Shown: piece after piece, positions 25,788-34,074 of the stretch | Numbering within the stretch: the stretch's first letter is position 1 | How the letters are laid out: every line of letters starts with the position of its first letter | Assembly: GCA_024274875.1 (NCBI GenBank) | Contig: JAJSAH010000018.1 | Location: forward strand, 1-55,146 | Length of the DNA stretch: 55,146 nucleotides | Reading direction: 5' to 3' | Source: an archaeon | GTDB lineage: Archaea > Micrarchaeota > Micrarchaeia > CAILAH01 | Notes under the pieces: model-generated | Seen by the model: the letters and a program-made list of their open reading frames with translations, nothing else | Database searches by the model: none | Told to the model about the DNA's origin: nothing | Program-made: the position numbers and the translations under genes

Positions 25788-26462
25788 TTACACCTTCTTC
25801 TTTGATTCTTTGAGCTTTTTAGATTTGGGAACATGCTTGCTTTTTTCCTTTGGCTTTGACTCCTGTTTCTCAGCGGATTTCTTCGCAGGTAATCTTTCTT
25901 TTGCAACATCGTCCGCCTTCTTCGCCTCCACAGAGGGTTGTTTCTGCTTATTAGATTCAACTGCCTTCTCTTTCTTTTTCTTCTTTTCTGGCAAGCTAAC
26001 TTCTGCAATCTTGCGAGGTTCGCCTTTCAAAACAATCTCTACACGAGCTGTCTCATAATCCCATCGCATCCTTCTTCCTTTTGGAGCAAGTCTCGGAAAC
26101 ATGCTCTGCTTATTCGCCGCCGCGTGAACAACCACCAAGGTATCCTCTTCAAGCTGTTTAACGCGAGCATTATTGATTGCGTTTGCAAGCACCCTCTTCA
26201 CAATCCTAACCGCCTTTACAGGATACCTGCCTTTCTTACCACCTAACTGCCTTCTATGCCCAAGCTTCTTGTTATGTCTTCGATATTCAATGGGAATCTC
26301 CATGCGCTCAGCCTTGCCTAAAAGAGCCATCGCATCATTTACTGGTTTGTTCCGTATATTCCTGCATACTTCGCACAAATCCTTGTAAGATGCATCTAAA
26401 TCATACCGCTGCGCACGCGCAAACTCTTCGCCAGCTTTGCCAAATGAATATCTCATGTGCAT
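25788..26462 (-). CDS. rpl22: Large ribosomal subunit protein uL22 with charged tail
   Basis: Exit-tunnel protein; the globular part occupies about residues 1-150 with VCRNIRNKPVNDAMALLGKAE, RRQLGGKKGRYPVKAVRIV and a long hairpin ending at PRLAPKGRRMRWDYETARVEIVL, typical of archaeal L22. About 70 further residues form a Lys/Glu/Ser-rich extension (KKKKKEKAVESNKQKQ and similar). The first ATG at 26462 follows GGTGAT by five bases. Confidence 0.95.
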   Translation of the reverse strand: MHMRYSFGKAGEEFARAQRYDLDASYKDLCEVCRNIRNKPVNDAMALLGKAERMEIPIEYRRHNKKLGHRRQLGGKKGRYPVKAVRIVKRVLANAINNARVKQLEEDTLVVVHAAANKQSMFPRLAPKGRRMRWDYETARVEIVLKGEPRKIAEVSLPEKKKKKEKAVESNKQKQPSVEAKKADDVAKERLPAKKSAEKQESKPKEKSKHVPKSKKLKESKKKV

Positions 26463-26480
26463 ACCTTATCACCAACTAAC

Positions 26481-26879
26481 CTACTTCAACGGAACAAATT
26501 TGCTTCCTCTCGTCGCGCCAACACCAGGTCCTGAATGTTGCACCCTCTTTGTTGTGTGCGCGAAATCGCCTAACCTTCTTCCAACCATCAACGGAGATAT
26601 CTGAACATTAACGAACTCTTTGCCGTTATGAACTCCAAACTTCAACCCAATCCAACTGGGCAAAATGACCGCTTCGCGCACATGTGTCTTTATTACGCCA
26701 CCCTTTCCAGAAGATTTAACTTTCTTAACCTTCTCGACAAGTTTGCGATATGAGACATTCTCAGATATGCGTTTGTATGATCTGCGCGCGCGGGATTTTG
26801 CATATTTTGATATAAACTCTTCATCGCCAAGCTCAGATAATTGTTCTGAATCTTTTCCATATATGTCAATCTTAGCCAT
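26481..26879 (-). CDS. rps19: Small ribosomal subunit protein uS19
   Basis: 30S head protein of 132 residues. KTHVREAVILPSWIGLKFGVHNGKEFVNVQISPLMVGRRLGDFAHTTKRV is diagnostic in pieces (IGLKFGVHNGKEFV; MVGRRLGDFA). The C-terminus SGPGVGATRGSKFVPLK matches archaeal and eukaryotic S15/S19. AGGTGA directly precedes the ATG. Part of the L2-S19-L22-S3 run. Confidence 0.96.
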   Translation of the reverse strand: MAKIDIYGKDSEQLSELGDEEFISKYAKSRARRSYKRISENVSYRKLVEKVKKVKSSGKGGVIKTHVREAVILPSWIGLKFGVHNGKEFVNVQISPLMVGRRLGDFAHTTKRVQHSGPGVGATRGSKFVPLK

Positions 26880-26883
26880 TCAT

Positions 26884-27639
26884 TCACCTCTTTTTCTCCT
26901 TGAGCCTCTGCTTAAGCGAGGTCTTTCTACCAGTAGTGCGAGCGGCAATATGGCCAACTTTCTGGCCAGCCGGCGCGTTGCGCGCAACAGCTGTCCCCCT
27001 TCCACTGTGATGCTGTTTGCCTCCAAATGGATGGTCAACCGCATTCATTGCCACGCCTCTCACCTTTGGCCACAGTTTGTTCCTCGCGCGCATCTTATAG
27101 TACGCAACGCCAGCTTTCATAAGCGGGAGCTCTTCCCTGCCCCCCATTGAAAGGCATCCCAACTGCGCCCTGCATTTTGGATTAATTGTGACAGTCCTTT
27201 TAGATGGCAATCTTACATGCACGCCATCCTCATCTTTGGAGCGAATGTATGCTATGCCCCCTGAAGAACGCACGAGCTTGCCTCCATCACCAGGCCGCAA
27301 CTCAATGTTGAATACAGGAGCTCCCTCTGGAATGCTCGAAAGCGGGAGCACACTGCCTAAAGTGGGAGATGCATTAATGCCTTCTTCAATCCTATCGCCT
27401 ATCTTAATCCCCTCTGGAGCAAAGTATACGCGCACTTCATTATTTTCAAATAATACTTTCATCAATATTGCTGAATGAAGAGGATGCCTAAGCAATTCAA
27501 CAACTTCACCAATTATGCGGCTCCTCTTCTCCTTCGCATCGAAAGACCTATAAGCAACCTTGTAAACATACTTATGCGAGGGCGCAATATACCTCGGAGA
27601 CCCCCTTCCACGCCTTTGCGATATTAACCGTTTACCCAT
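26884..27639 (-). CDS. rpl2: Large ribosomal subunit protein uL2
   Basis: Peptidyl-transferase-centre protein of 251 residues. It has RRGRGSPRYIAPSHKY at the start, GAPVFNIELRPGDGGKLVRSSG in the middle and the highly conserved RGVAMNAVDHPFGGKQHHSGRG loop near the C-terminus, whose His is near the catalytic centre. The archaeal C-terminus GRKTSLKQRLKEKKR is basic. Twelve bases separate it from L23. Confidence 0.97.
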   Translation of the reverse strand: MGKRLISQRRGRGSPRYIAPSHKYVYKVAYRSFDAKEKRSRIIGEVVELLRHPLHSAILMKVLFENNEVRVYFAPEGIKIGDRIEEGINASPTLGSVLPLSSIPEGAPVFNIELRPGDGGKLVRSSGGIAYIRSKDEDGVHVRLPSKRTVTINPKCRAQLGCLSMGGREELPLMKAGVAYYKMRARNKLWPKVRGVAMNAVDHPFGGKQHHSGRGTAVARNAPAGQKVGHIAARTTGRKTSLKQRLKEKKR

Positions 27640-27651
27640 TAAATCCCCTCA

Positions 27652-27900
27652 TCATACAACTAAACCGAATTTCGTTGCAATCTCATCAGGAGTATGCTCT
27701 TTAGACAAAGTGATTATTGCCTTCTTAAGCCCCCTTGGAGTGTACATAATATTAATCTTCAAAACTTTAAGGCCATATATGGTCCTCAACTCCTCATGCA
27801 GTGAATCTTTATCTGTGCTTTTATCAACAATAACCTCAAATTTATTCTCGCGCTCAAGAAGCCTGCTCGCTTTTTCTGAGTTAACAACTTTAACAATCAT
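27652..27900 (-). CDS. rpl23: Large ribosomal subunit protein uL23
   Basis: An 82-residue exit-rim protein that docks nascent-chain factors such as SRP. The phrases NKFEVIVDKSTDKDSL, YGLKVLKINIMYTPRGLKKAII and HTPDEIATKFGLV give the archaeal L23 fold. Its start overlaps the L4 stop by four bases. Confidence 0.95.
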   Translation of the reverse strand: MIVKVVNSEKASRLLERENKFEVIVDKSTDKDSLHEELRTIYGLKVLKINIMYTPRGLKKAIITLSKEHTPDEIATKFGLVV

Positions 27901-28688
27901 GCCAATTCACCCATCTTGATAAATGCGCTTTTGCTCCAAACAACCAATCTGCCTGCCTTGCCGCCAGGAGCAATGTCGCGAACCTTAATCTTGCCCACCT
28001 CAACAACATCAACGCCAGGAATAGATGACGCGCTCTTAAGAATATTGCAATCTTTCGATACTATGAACAAAACCGACTTCCTAACCCTGTACGCTCTGCC
28101 AAGCCTCTTCCTCCTAACCCCAGTTATGCGCTTTTTGCTCGCAACAGACTTTTTAACATCATCTAAAAGGTTAAGGTTTTGCAACAGCTTAATCACATCC
28201 TTTGTCTTGGAGATAGATTCCAAATCATCTACTATAATATAAGGAACATTGTACTCCGCGCCTGTGCGATCTTTTACGGCATGCTTTGAAATTGTTGCAG
28301 CGAGCCCCGACCACAGCGCTTTTGCATATTCTTTCTTATTTATTTTCTCCTCAACAACCTTCTCAACTTTCGGGGGATGCGCCCTGCGTCCCGTAACTGC
28401 AAATGGAATCCTCCTTACTCTGCCATACCTACCCTTAGGAAGTTTTTCATGAGGCAGCATGGCGTGACCGCGATTTTTCATCGTGCGGTATGCATCCTTG
28501 TTTCCTATATAATCCGCGCTTGTCTCCATGCCAGCCCATCGGTAAGGCGATTTTGGCTGGTATGTTTTGGATAATTCAGACCGCACTGCGCGCACGATCA
28601 AATCCTCACGCACCTCGACATTAAACTGAGGCGGAATATCAACCTCCTCAACTTTTTCACCTGCAATTGATAAAACTTGAGCCTTCAT
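27897..28688 (-). CDS. rpl4: Large ribosomal subunit protein uL4
   Basis: 263 residues; archaeal/eukaryotic type L4. VREDLIVRAVRSELSKTYQPKSPYRWAGMETSADY is the N-terminal part, followed by the tunnel loop HAMLPHEKLPKGRYGRVRRIPFAVTGRRAHPP and GLAATISKHAV. The C-terminal domain includes VRKSVLFIVSKDCNILKSASSIPGVDVVEVGKI. Second gene of the cluster, 11 bases after L3. Confidence 0.96.
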   Translation of the reverse strand: MKAQVLSIAGEKVEEVDIPPQFNVEVREDLIVRAVRSELSKTYQPKSPYRWAGMETSADYIGNKDAYRTMKNRGHAMLPHEKLPKGRYGRVRRIPFAVTGRRAHPPKVEKVVEEKINKKEYAKALWSGLAATISKHAVKDRTGAEYNVPYIIVDDLESISKTKDVIKLLQNLNLLDDVKKSVASKKRITGVRRKRLGRAYRVRKSVLFIVSKDCNILKSASSIPGVDVVEVGKIKVRDIAPGGKAGRLVVWSKSAFIKMGELA

Positions 28689-28699
28689 TCAATACACCT

Positions 28700-29665
28700 T
28701 CATACTGCTTTGGATTTATAAGTTACCTTAAGCTCCCTCTTTGAATCGGGCTTGCGCAACGCCCTTCTCAATTTGATCAAACGCTTCTTAGCTCCTGGTA
28801 TAGAACCTTTTATTACTACATATTTTGTTTTTACAACGCCATAATGCAAAAGACCGCCTTTTTGGTTTATATCAGAGTTCTCGCCCAAATCAACGATTAA
28901 ATTATTGAGCACTGTGCGCTTGTGGTACCCAACTTGGCCGGCCTGCAAAGCAGTGTACTCAACCACGGGAGGATGCCACGAGCCAAGATTTCCAACATGT
29001 CTGCGCACGCCAGTAGCCTTCCTGCGCTGTATGGCCACTCCAAACCGCTTAACAACACCCTGCCATCCTTTGCCCTTAGTCACTCCAATCACATCAACAT
29101 AATCGCCTTTGCTGAACACATCGCCAACATTGATCTCCTTGCCTACGATCTGCTTAACATACTCAACCATTTCATCAATCTTGCTGCCCCCAACTCCTAA
29201 CTCAATTCTCTCACCGCGCTTCTTGCCAGTAGTTGTCAAAGACGGATTCGTAAGCGCGAGAACCCTCAATTCACATATCTGCTCCTTATGCTTATCCAAT
29301 TCGTCAACCATTGATTTTGCTTTTTTTACGCCCGCACGCTTCAATACCGCATCATCCTTCGCAAAAAATGCTCCAATAAGCTTCTTTCCATAAGGCGTAT
29401 GTTTGTACGCGCGAACGCCGTATACAAGCAACGGAGGTGTCTCCACAACCGTGCCTGCTATCATAACCTCTTTGCCTTTGTTCGGTGAAGTAGGATGCGT
29501 TTCGTTGTAAATCACATGCAGCATGCCTGCTTTATAACCTGCAAACCCAAGAAGGCACGGCTTAGAATAGCCCGGCCAAGTGCGTATCCTCCCATTATGC
29601 GTGCTTGCACGCTTGCGCGGCCTGAACGCAAGCGACCCTTTTCGCGACGAATGTGCTTTTGGCAT
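28700..29665 (-). CDS. rpl3: Large ribosomal subunit protein uL3
   Basis: 321 residues, archaeal/eukaryotic length. The N-terminal SSRKGSLAFRPRKRA, the central DYVDVIGVTKGKGWQGVVKRFGV and the hairpin GVRRHVGNLGSWHPPVVEYT with AGQVGYHKRT identify it. First gene of the ribosomal operon. A TATA-like TTTAAATA lies about 50 bases upstream (29718-29726 on the plus strand), where the hairpin GCCTT/AAGGC also occurs, possibly ending the upstream secFD transcript. Confidence 0.97.
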   Translation of the reverse strand: MPKAHSSRKGSLAFRPRKRASTHNGRIRTWPGYSKPCLLGFAGYKAGMLHVIYNETHPTSPNKGKEVMIAGTVVETPPLLVYGVRAYKHTPYGKKLIGAFFAKDDAVLKRAGVKKAKSMVDELDKHKEQICELRVLALTNPSLTTTGKKRGERIELGVGGSKIDEMVEYVKQIVGKEINVGDVFSKGDYVDVIGVTKGKGWQGVVKRFGVAIQRRKATGVRRHVGNLGSWHPPVVEYTALQAGQVGYHKRTVLNNLIVDLGENSDINQKGGLLHYGVVKTKYVVIKGSIPGAKKRLIKLRRALRKPDSKRELKVTYKSKAV

Positions 29666-29733
29666 ACAACCACTTTTTTAAACGTTTTATTTGCGTGCCT
29701 TTATTCAGAAGGCTAATATTTAAAAAAGTATTT

Positions 29734-31296
29734 TTAAGAGATATCCAACCTCTCAACTATTGCCGCATACGCTGGCCTGGATATCGCAAGGCCGAGCAAC
29801 GCGCCTAGAATTGTGGATGTTGCAAACCCAACTATCTCTACGATCCCAGAGAAAAACAACGGAAGCATCGCAACAACGGCTATGACAACATTGCGAGTGA
29901 TTATGTAAAACGCGCTCTTCACTCTCTCATGAATTTCTTCTTTAGAAATACCATGCTCTCCTCTTCTGAATATTTCATCTGTAATTATTATCTGCGCATC
30001 AAGGCTCACTCCCATTGCCGCTATGATGCCAGCCATCGCAGCAAAATCAATCGTTCCAAACCCTCCTATTATAGCCACCAATATAATGATTTCTGCTATA
30101 GAAACAACTATTATCGGCAGAAATAATTTTGGCTCCCTATACCTAAGCGTAACAAATAAAATAATCATAAGAAATGCCGCAGCAGCGCCAACTAAACTCA
30201 TATGCAAAAACTGCGCGCCCAACGGAGCAGGCACGCTAATGGTTGAACCAACGATTGCATTCACAGGAAGCCTGCCTCCGCTCAATACGCTCCTTATTTC
30301 CTTAGCATTCAGTTCTGCCTGCTTAACTGTCTGAGAAGTTCCGCTAACACTAACAAGACGCGATGGAGTGCCTTTTGCAAGACCTTCGGAGAGTATAGGG
30401 GCAGACAGCAATCCCATCGCTTTCCATCGCGATAACGCGAGCCCGTTCGTTTTGGCATTGAATGTTATCACGGGTGCAAGTTCATCATCGGGCAGCTCCT
30501 TAACATTAGAGGTTAAATTTTTAAGATCATCTAAATAGGATGATGTTTGCGATGCAATCACAACCTTAGTTGCATTCGTCATGTTTGCGCCATTATCTCC
30601 GTATAACTCTTTCAGAACAAGCGGCTTCTTGACTTCCCAATCATCAATAATTATTACTTTTATGTCGCTCCCTTCTATGTTATTGAGGTCTGCAATCAAT
30701 GGAAGAACTTCGCTTATGCTGATATCCTTCTGAAAATGCCTTGGCTCAAGCAGAATCAATGCTGACTCAGGCCTGTCAAGGAACATGTACACCGGTTTGT
30801 TGGCCTGCCCATAAGCTACTGCAGCAAACTTGCTTGCGCCCTCCTCAGTAACAGCAAAATCCACTTCCCATCTGTATGCATCTCTCGAAAGAGGACTTAT
30901 CCGACCTTCACCTATGCTGCCAGGCAGTATATCCTTTCCCGTTATCGCAACCTTGCCGTTTATGATTGCCTCAAACTTTCCCTGCTGCTGCAGGATTTTT
31001 TCAACCTGTTTTATCGATGTTTCATCGCCTTTGGCAAGCTCAATCTGGACCTCTCTGGGTGGCAACGGGCGCACGACCACCTGAGAAAGACCAAATTTAG
31101 ATACTCTCGTTTTGAGTATATTAACAATATCGTCCATTTGAGAGGGAGATAAATCCTTATCAAAGGTTATAGGTATTCGCACGCCGCCTTCAAACTCAAT
31201 GCCATAGTTGATGCCTTTTACAAATATAATTAATAATGATATAAGAATAACTGCTGCCAAAAATAATATGCGTTTATCGTACAACAAATCCTTCAC
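29734..31296 (-). CDS. secD: Protein translocase subunit SecD
   Basis: Membrane partner of SecYE that uses the ion gradient to aid export. About 520 residues: TM1 (IILFLAAVILISLLIIFVKG-like), the conserved D1 LGIDL-equivalent YGIEFEGGVRIPI, a large extracytoplasmic P1 domain, then five TM helices with IVVSIAEIIILVAIIGGFGTIDFAAMAGIIAAMGVSLDAQIIITDEIF. The GTG at 31296 is chosen because AAGGTG stands six bases upstream; a GTG at 31305 is also possible. Overlaps the secF end. In archaea secF typically precedes secD, as here. Confidence 0.95.
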   Translation of the reverse strand: MKDLLYDKRILFLAAVILISLLIIFVKGINYGIEFEGGVRIPITFDKDLSPSQMDDIVNILKTRVSKFGLSQVVVRPLPPREVQIELAKGDETSIKQVEKILQQQGKFEAIINGKVAITGKDILPGSIGEGRISPLSRDAYRWEVDFAVTEEGASKFAAVAYGQANKPVYMFLDRPESALILLEPRHFQKDISISEVLPLIADLNNIEGSDIKVIIIDDWEVKKPLVLKELYGDNGANMTNATKVVIASQTSSYLDDLKNLTSNVKELPDDELAPVITFNAKTNGLALSRWKAMGLLSAPILSEGLAKGTPSRLVSVSGTSQTVKQAELNAKEIRSVLSGGRLPVNAIVGSTISVPAPLGAQFLHMSLVGAAAAFLMIILFVTLRYREPKLFLPIIVVSIAEIIILVAIIGGFGTIDFAAMAGIIAAMGVSLDAQIIITDEIFRRGEHGISKEEIHERVKSAFYIITRNVVIAVVAMLPLFFSGIVEIVGFATSTILGALLGLAISRPAYAAIVERLDIS

Positions 31297-32413
31297 GTTT
31301 AACACCTTCTACATGATGAATCATGATTACCGCATTAAGCATCCATGTGGCTATAAGATCCCCTACTAAACCAGCAAGAACTATTTTTGATATAGATTGA
31401 TAAACAGCGATGTTAGTAATTTCACCAACCAAAAACAATGCAACAAATGCAAGTATTGCTGTGAAACTCATTGTAACTCCAGTAAGCATTGCTTCATAAG
31501 CGCTCTTGCGCGGGTTCCTGAACCCTCTTTTAAGTATGCGCACGGTCAGCAGGATATCAGTATCCAACGAGAAACCTATCAACATGAGTATGGATGCTAT
31601 CGCGGCAAGGGATAGAGGGATGTTGAGCAATCCCATAACTCCCAATGCAAACAACACATCGCATGTCGCGCCTGTAAGCACTGCTATGGATGGAACAAAA
31701 TCCCTGAATATCACAAACACTGCGATAGCGCTCAGCACTGCTGCTGCAAGCATAACGCCTTCAATTTTTCCAACGAACACTTCGCTAAGCGATGGGTTTA
31801 TCAGCTTAAAAGAATACGACTCATAATCAATTCTCCCAGAAATCCTCGATGTAATGTCCTCGCGGTACGCAAGCGTCACCTTGGAGAACAAAGACTCAAC
31901 CTCGGGCTTAAGCTTATCGACATCTTCTGTAAGCGTTATGCGCTTTCCTAAAACTGATGAAGAACTCTCCATCAGCTTCTGCCTAAGATCCATTAAATGC
32001 TGTTCCAGTTCAGCAGCTTCCGTCTCCTGAACTGTTGTGCTGCCGTTCGAACCTTTTAACACAAGGATTTCATATCTCTTCTTAGCATACTTTTCATATG
32101 TATCTAAAAAATCCCTGTATGCGCTTTCCAACTCAACGATCTCTGGAGAATGCGCAATCTCAATCTCTGCGATGTTCGAATCGCCAAGTTTATACGAGCG
32201 CACACTAAAATCTGTAAATCGCGCATCATGCAGTTGGGATGATATCTCATCCTCTGAAAGCGGTTTATCAAGTTCAAGAGTGACAAGGACGCCTCCCTTA
32301 AACTCTAAGCCTGGCTCAATCTGCAGCACAAAATATATTGAGATCAAAACCAATGCCAAAGGGATTATTGCAAGTTTTTTGTAATCTCCGCTGTATATGT
32401 CCGGAAGTTTCAT
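31274..32413 (-). CDS. secF: Protein translocase subunit SecF
   Basis: 379 residues. TM1 (AIIPLALVLISIYFVLQ), the conserved PGLEFKGGVLVTLEL, an extracytoplasmic domain that here has a helical insertion (LESAYRDFLDTYEKYAKKRYE and EAAELEQHLMDLRQKLM), then five TM helices with SLAAIASILMLIGFSLDTDILLTVRILKRG. First gene of secF-secD, overlapping secD by about 20-30 bases. The insertion makes it longer than bacterial SecF (about 310). tRNA-Ile lies just upstream on the same strand. Confidence 0.95.
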   Translation of the reverse strand: MKLPDIYSGDYKKLAIIPLALVLISIYFVLQIEPGLEFKGGVLVTLELDKPLSEDEISSQLHDARFTDFSVRSYKLGDSNIAEIEIAHSPEIVELESAYRDFLDTYEKYAKKRYEILVLKGSNGSTTVQETEAAELEQHLMDLRQKLMESSSSVLGKRITLTEDVDKLKPEVESLFSKVTLAYREDITSRISGRIDYESYSFKLINPSLSEVFVGKIEGVMLAAAVLSAIAVFVIFRDFVPSIAVLTGATCDVLFALGVMGLLNIPLSLAAIASILMLIGFSLDTDILLTVRILKRGFRNPRKSAYEAMLTGVTMSFTAILAFVALFLVGEITNIAVYQSISKIVLAGLVGDLIATWMLNAVIMIHHVEGVKREGFVVR

Positions 32414-32439
32414 CTAATCATCTTCTCGCAGTTTTAACA

Positions 32440-32513
32440 TGGGCCAGGAGAGATTTGAACTCTCGACCTCCCGATTATCAGTCGGGCGCTCCACCAGGCT
32501 AAGCTACTGGCCC
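32440..32513 (-). tRNA. tRNA-Ile (GAU)
   Basis: Reads 5'-GGGCCAG ... CTGGCCC-A. The seven-pair acceptor stem, D arm, anticodon stem CCCGA/TCGGG around the loop CTGATAA with anticodon GAU, and T arm GAGAG-TTCAAAT-CTCTC are all complete. No intron and no encoded CCA. It stands 26 bases before secF on the same strand. Confidence 0.97.
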
Positions 32514-32591
32514 GCATGCGCGCGCTAAAACTTTGAGATAAGAAATTTTAAAAATTGATTTCTATTATTGAGCAAATGTTGAATTAATGGA

Positions 32592-32603
32592 AAGATTTAT
32601 ATA
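32592..32603 (+). promoter_or_regulatory. TATA box of the secreted-protein gene at 32627
   Basis: GATTTATATATG lies about 28 bases upstream of the ATG at 32627, consistent with a leaderless or near-leaderless transcript. No ribosome binding site is evident. Confidence 0.55.
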
Positions 32604-32626
32604 TGAACTAAAAACATAAATATTGC

Positions 32627-33283
32627 ATGAAATTGAAAGCGGCAGTTGCTGCCACGCTAATTGCATCATGCATTGGATTCGGGGGGATTAACAGGGCAAG
32701 CGCATTCATAAAATTCAAGCGAGCAGCAATAAACTCGCCAAGAACTCTGCATAATAACAGTATAAAACCAGAATTTAAAGAACAAGGAGGAGAGTACTAC
32801 TATAAGTATAACGGAAAGTATGTTAAAGTGTTGGATGAGGATATTAAAGACCTGTTGGGATGCAAAGATTGCAAACCAGTCCTATCAGCATACAACGAGC
32901 ATGTATATGCTATGCTAGAGACAGGCAAATTCTTATTGCATTATAATGTTGAAATTCATAAAAAATCTGCAGTAAACATCGGAAATGTGAAAAAGATGGA
33001 TGGCTCAGAAAACATAAGATTCATATCTATTGTTGCGACTGCCAATGGCGTATTCTTCATTTACGACGGTGCAAAAAATTTATATTACATTAATAAAGAT
33101 GATGTGAGCAGAGGAGAAGTGCAAGCAATACCCTTGAATGATTATATCTCAGGAAATTCAGTGTTCCTCCCGCGCATTGAATTAATAAACCCACGCAGTG
33201 ATGTAGTAATCCTGAGGTCCCCCTCGCTTAAATGCAACATATATGTTTCGCTTCGCGACAAAAGAATAAAATGTGCAAAATGA
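32627..33283 (+). CDS. Secreted hypothetical protein
   Basis: 218 residues. Signal peptide about 1-26 (MKLKAAVAATLIASC core, cleavage after RASA). The mature part is beta-rich (EYYYKYNGKYVKVL, NGVFFIYDGAKNLYYINKDD) and may be a single propeller-like or sandwich domain. Two Cys in GCKDCK form a CxxC pair. No family recognised; extracytoplasmic role inferred. The following gene at 33322 is 38 bases on, same direction. Confidence 0.6.
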   Translation: MKLKAAVAATLIASCIGFGGINRASAFIKFKRAAINSPRTLHNNSIKPEFKEQGGEYYYKYNGKYVKVLDEDIKDLLGCKDCKPVLSAYNEHVYAMLETGKFLLHYNVEIHKKSAVNIGNVKKMDGSENIRFISIVATANGVFFIYDGAKNLYYINKDDVSRGEVQAIPLNDYISGNSVFLPRIELINPRSDVVILRSPSLKCNIYVSLRDKRIKCAK

Positions 33284-33321
33284 TTAAAAATGATGCATGA
33301 GATATAGGAACGGTGTATTTG

Positions 33322-34074
33322 ATGGTAATGGCGCAAAAAAGTAAACGTAGAGATAATGTGGTGGATTATACAGTAACCGCAAACCTGTTAAGGTTTGAAA
33401 AGCCAAATCCGCGTTATTTTAGAAATCCTGAGATTATTATCAGCGAAGATGGAAAAGAAGCATACATAAGAATTGGGTTGAGGGACAAAAAGCATGTAAT
33501 TGAGATGCGATTGAAGTTTAATAAAAAAACAGATATAAAAAGAATAATGGAAGTTCTTAAAGAAACTACGAATGAGATGGGGGAATTTTACAAGGGAGCT
33601 ATGGTAGATATTGAAAAAGAGCTTAAAAGAGAGAAAGGCAGAGGGTACAAATTGTCAGGCAGAGGGCTTGCTGCTGCAATACGCTCTGCAGTAAAGAACA
33701 ATTGCTATGTCTACAATAAAAAAATTGGGAATTCAGTACTGGCAAGTGACTATTTAAAATACGGGACAGTTGTAGATGCAGTCGCAGCGAAAACAGGAAA
33801 GTACCCTAAAAATATGCCTGTTCAATATGTAGAATTCAAGGAAAGCGATGTTGAAGTTCAGCCCATTATTGCATACAGATCAAAACCTGCAAATAAACAA
33901 AAAATAACTATTGAGGTTGGTGAGATTAAAATAGAACGAGGAGGAAGAAAGAAGGAGAGGCGTGAAGTAAAAATAAGCGTTGGCAAAATAAAAATAAGAA
34001 AGCTGTCGGATGAGGAGTATGCAAAACTGCTCAAAACGCCTAAAAAAACCAATAAAAAGAAGAGTAGGAAATGA
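33322..34074 (+). CDS. Hypothetical basic protein
   Basis: About 250 residues, cytoplasmic by composition. Start at the ATG at 33322, six bases after GGTG; an upstream GTG at 33313 is less likely. The N-terminal 90 residues are alpha/beta (EIIISEDGKEAYIRIGLRDKKHVIEMRL). The C-terminal 60 residues contain a near duplication: KITIEVGEIKIERGGRK and VKISVGKIKIRKLSD, followed by a Lys-rich tail. This suggests two strand hairpins or a repeated basic binding element. Function unknown. Convergent with the CCA-adding gene, end to end. Confidence 0.55.
   Translation: MVMAQKSKRRDNVVDYTVTANLLRFEKPNPRYFRNPEIIISEDGKEAYIRIGLRDKKHVIEMRLKFNKKTDIKRIMEVLKETTNEMGEFYKGAMVDIEKELKREKGRGYKLSGRGLAAAIRSAVKNNCYVYNKKIGNSVLASDYLKYGTVVDAVAAKTGKYPKNMPVQYVEFKESDVEVQPIIAYRSKPANKQKITIEVGEIKIERGGRKKERREVKISVGKIKIRKLSDEEYAKLLKTPKKTNKKKSRK

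Noticed and set aside
29702-29718. GCCTT/AAGGC hairpin between secD and the ribosomal operon, as a terminator.
   Set aside because: The stem is five pairs and the region also holds the L3 TATA element; it lies upstream of secD's own direction of transcription relative to L3, so it could not end secFD, which stops at 29734, more than loosely. Mentioned only in the L3 entry.
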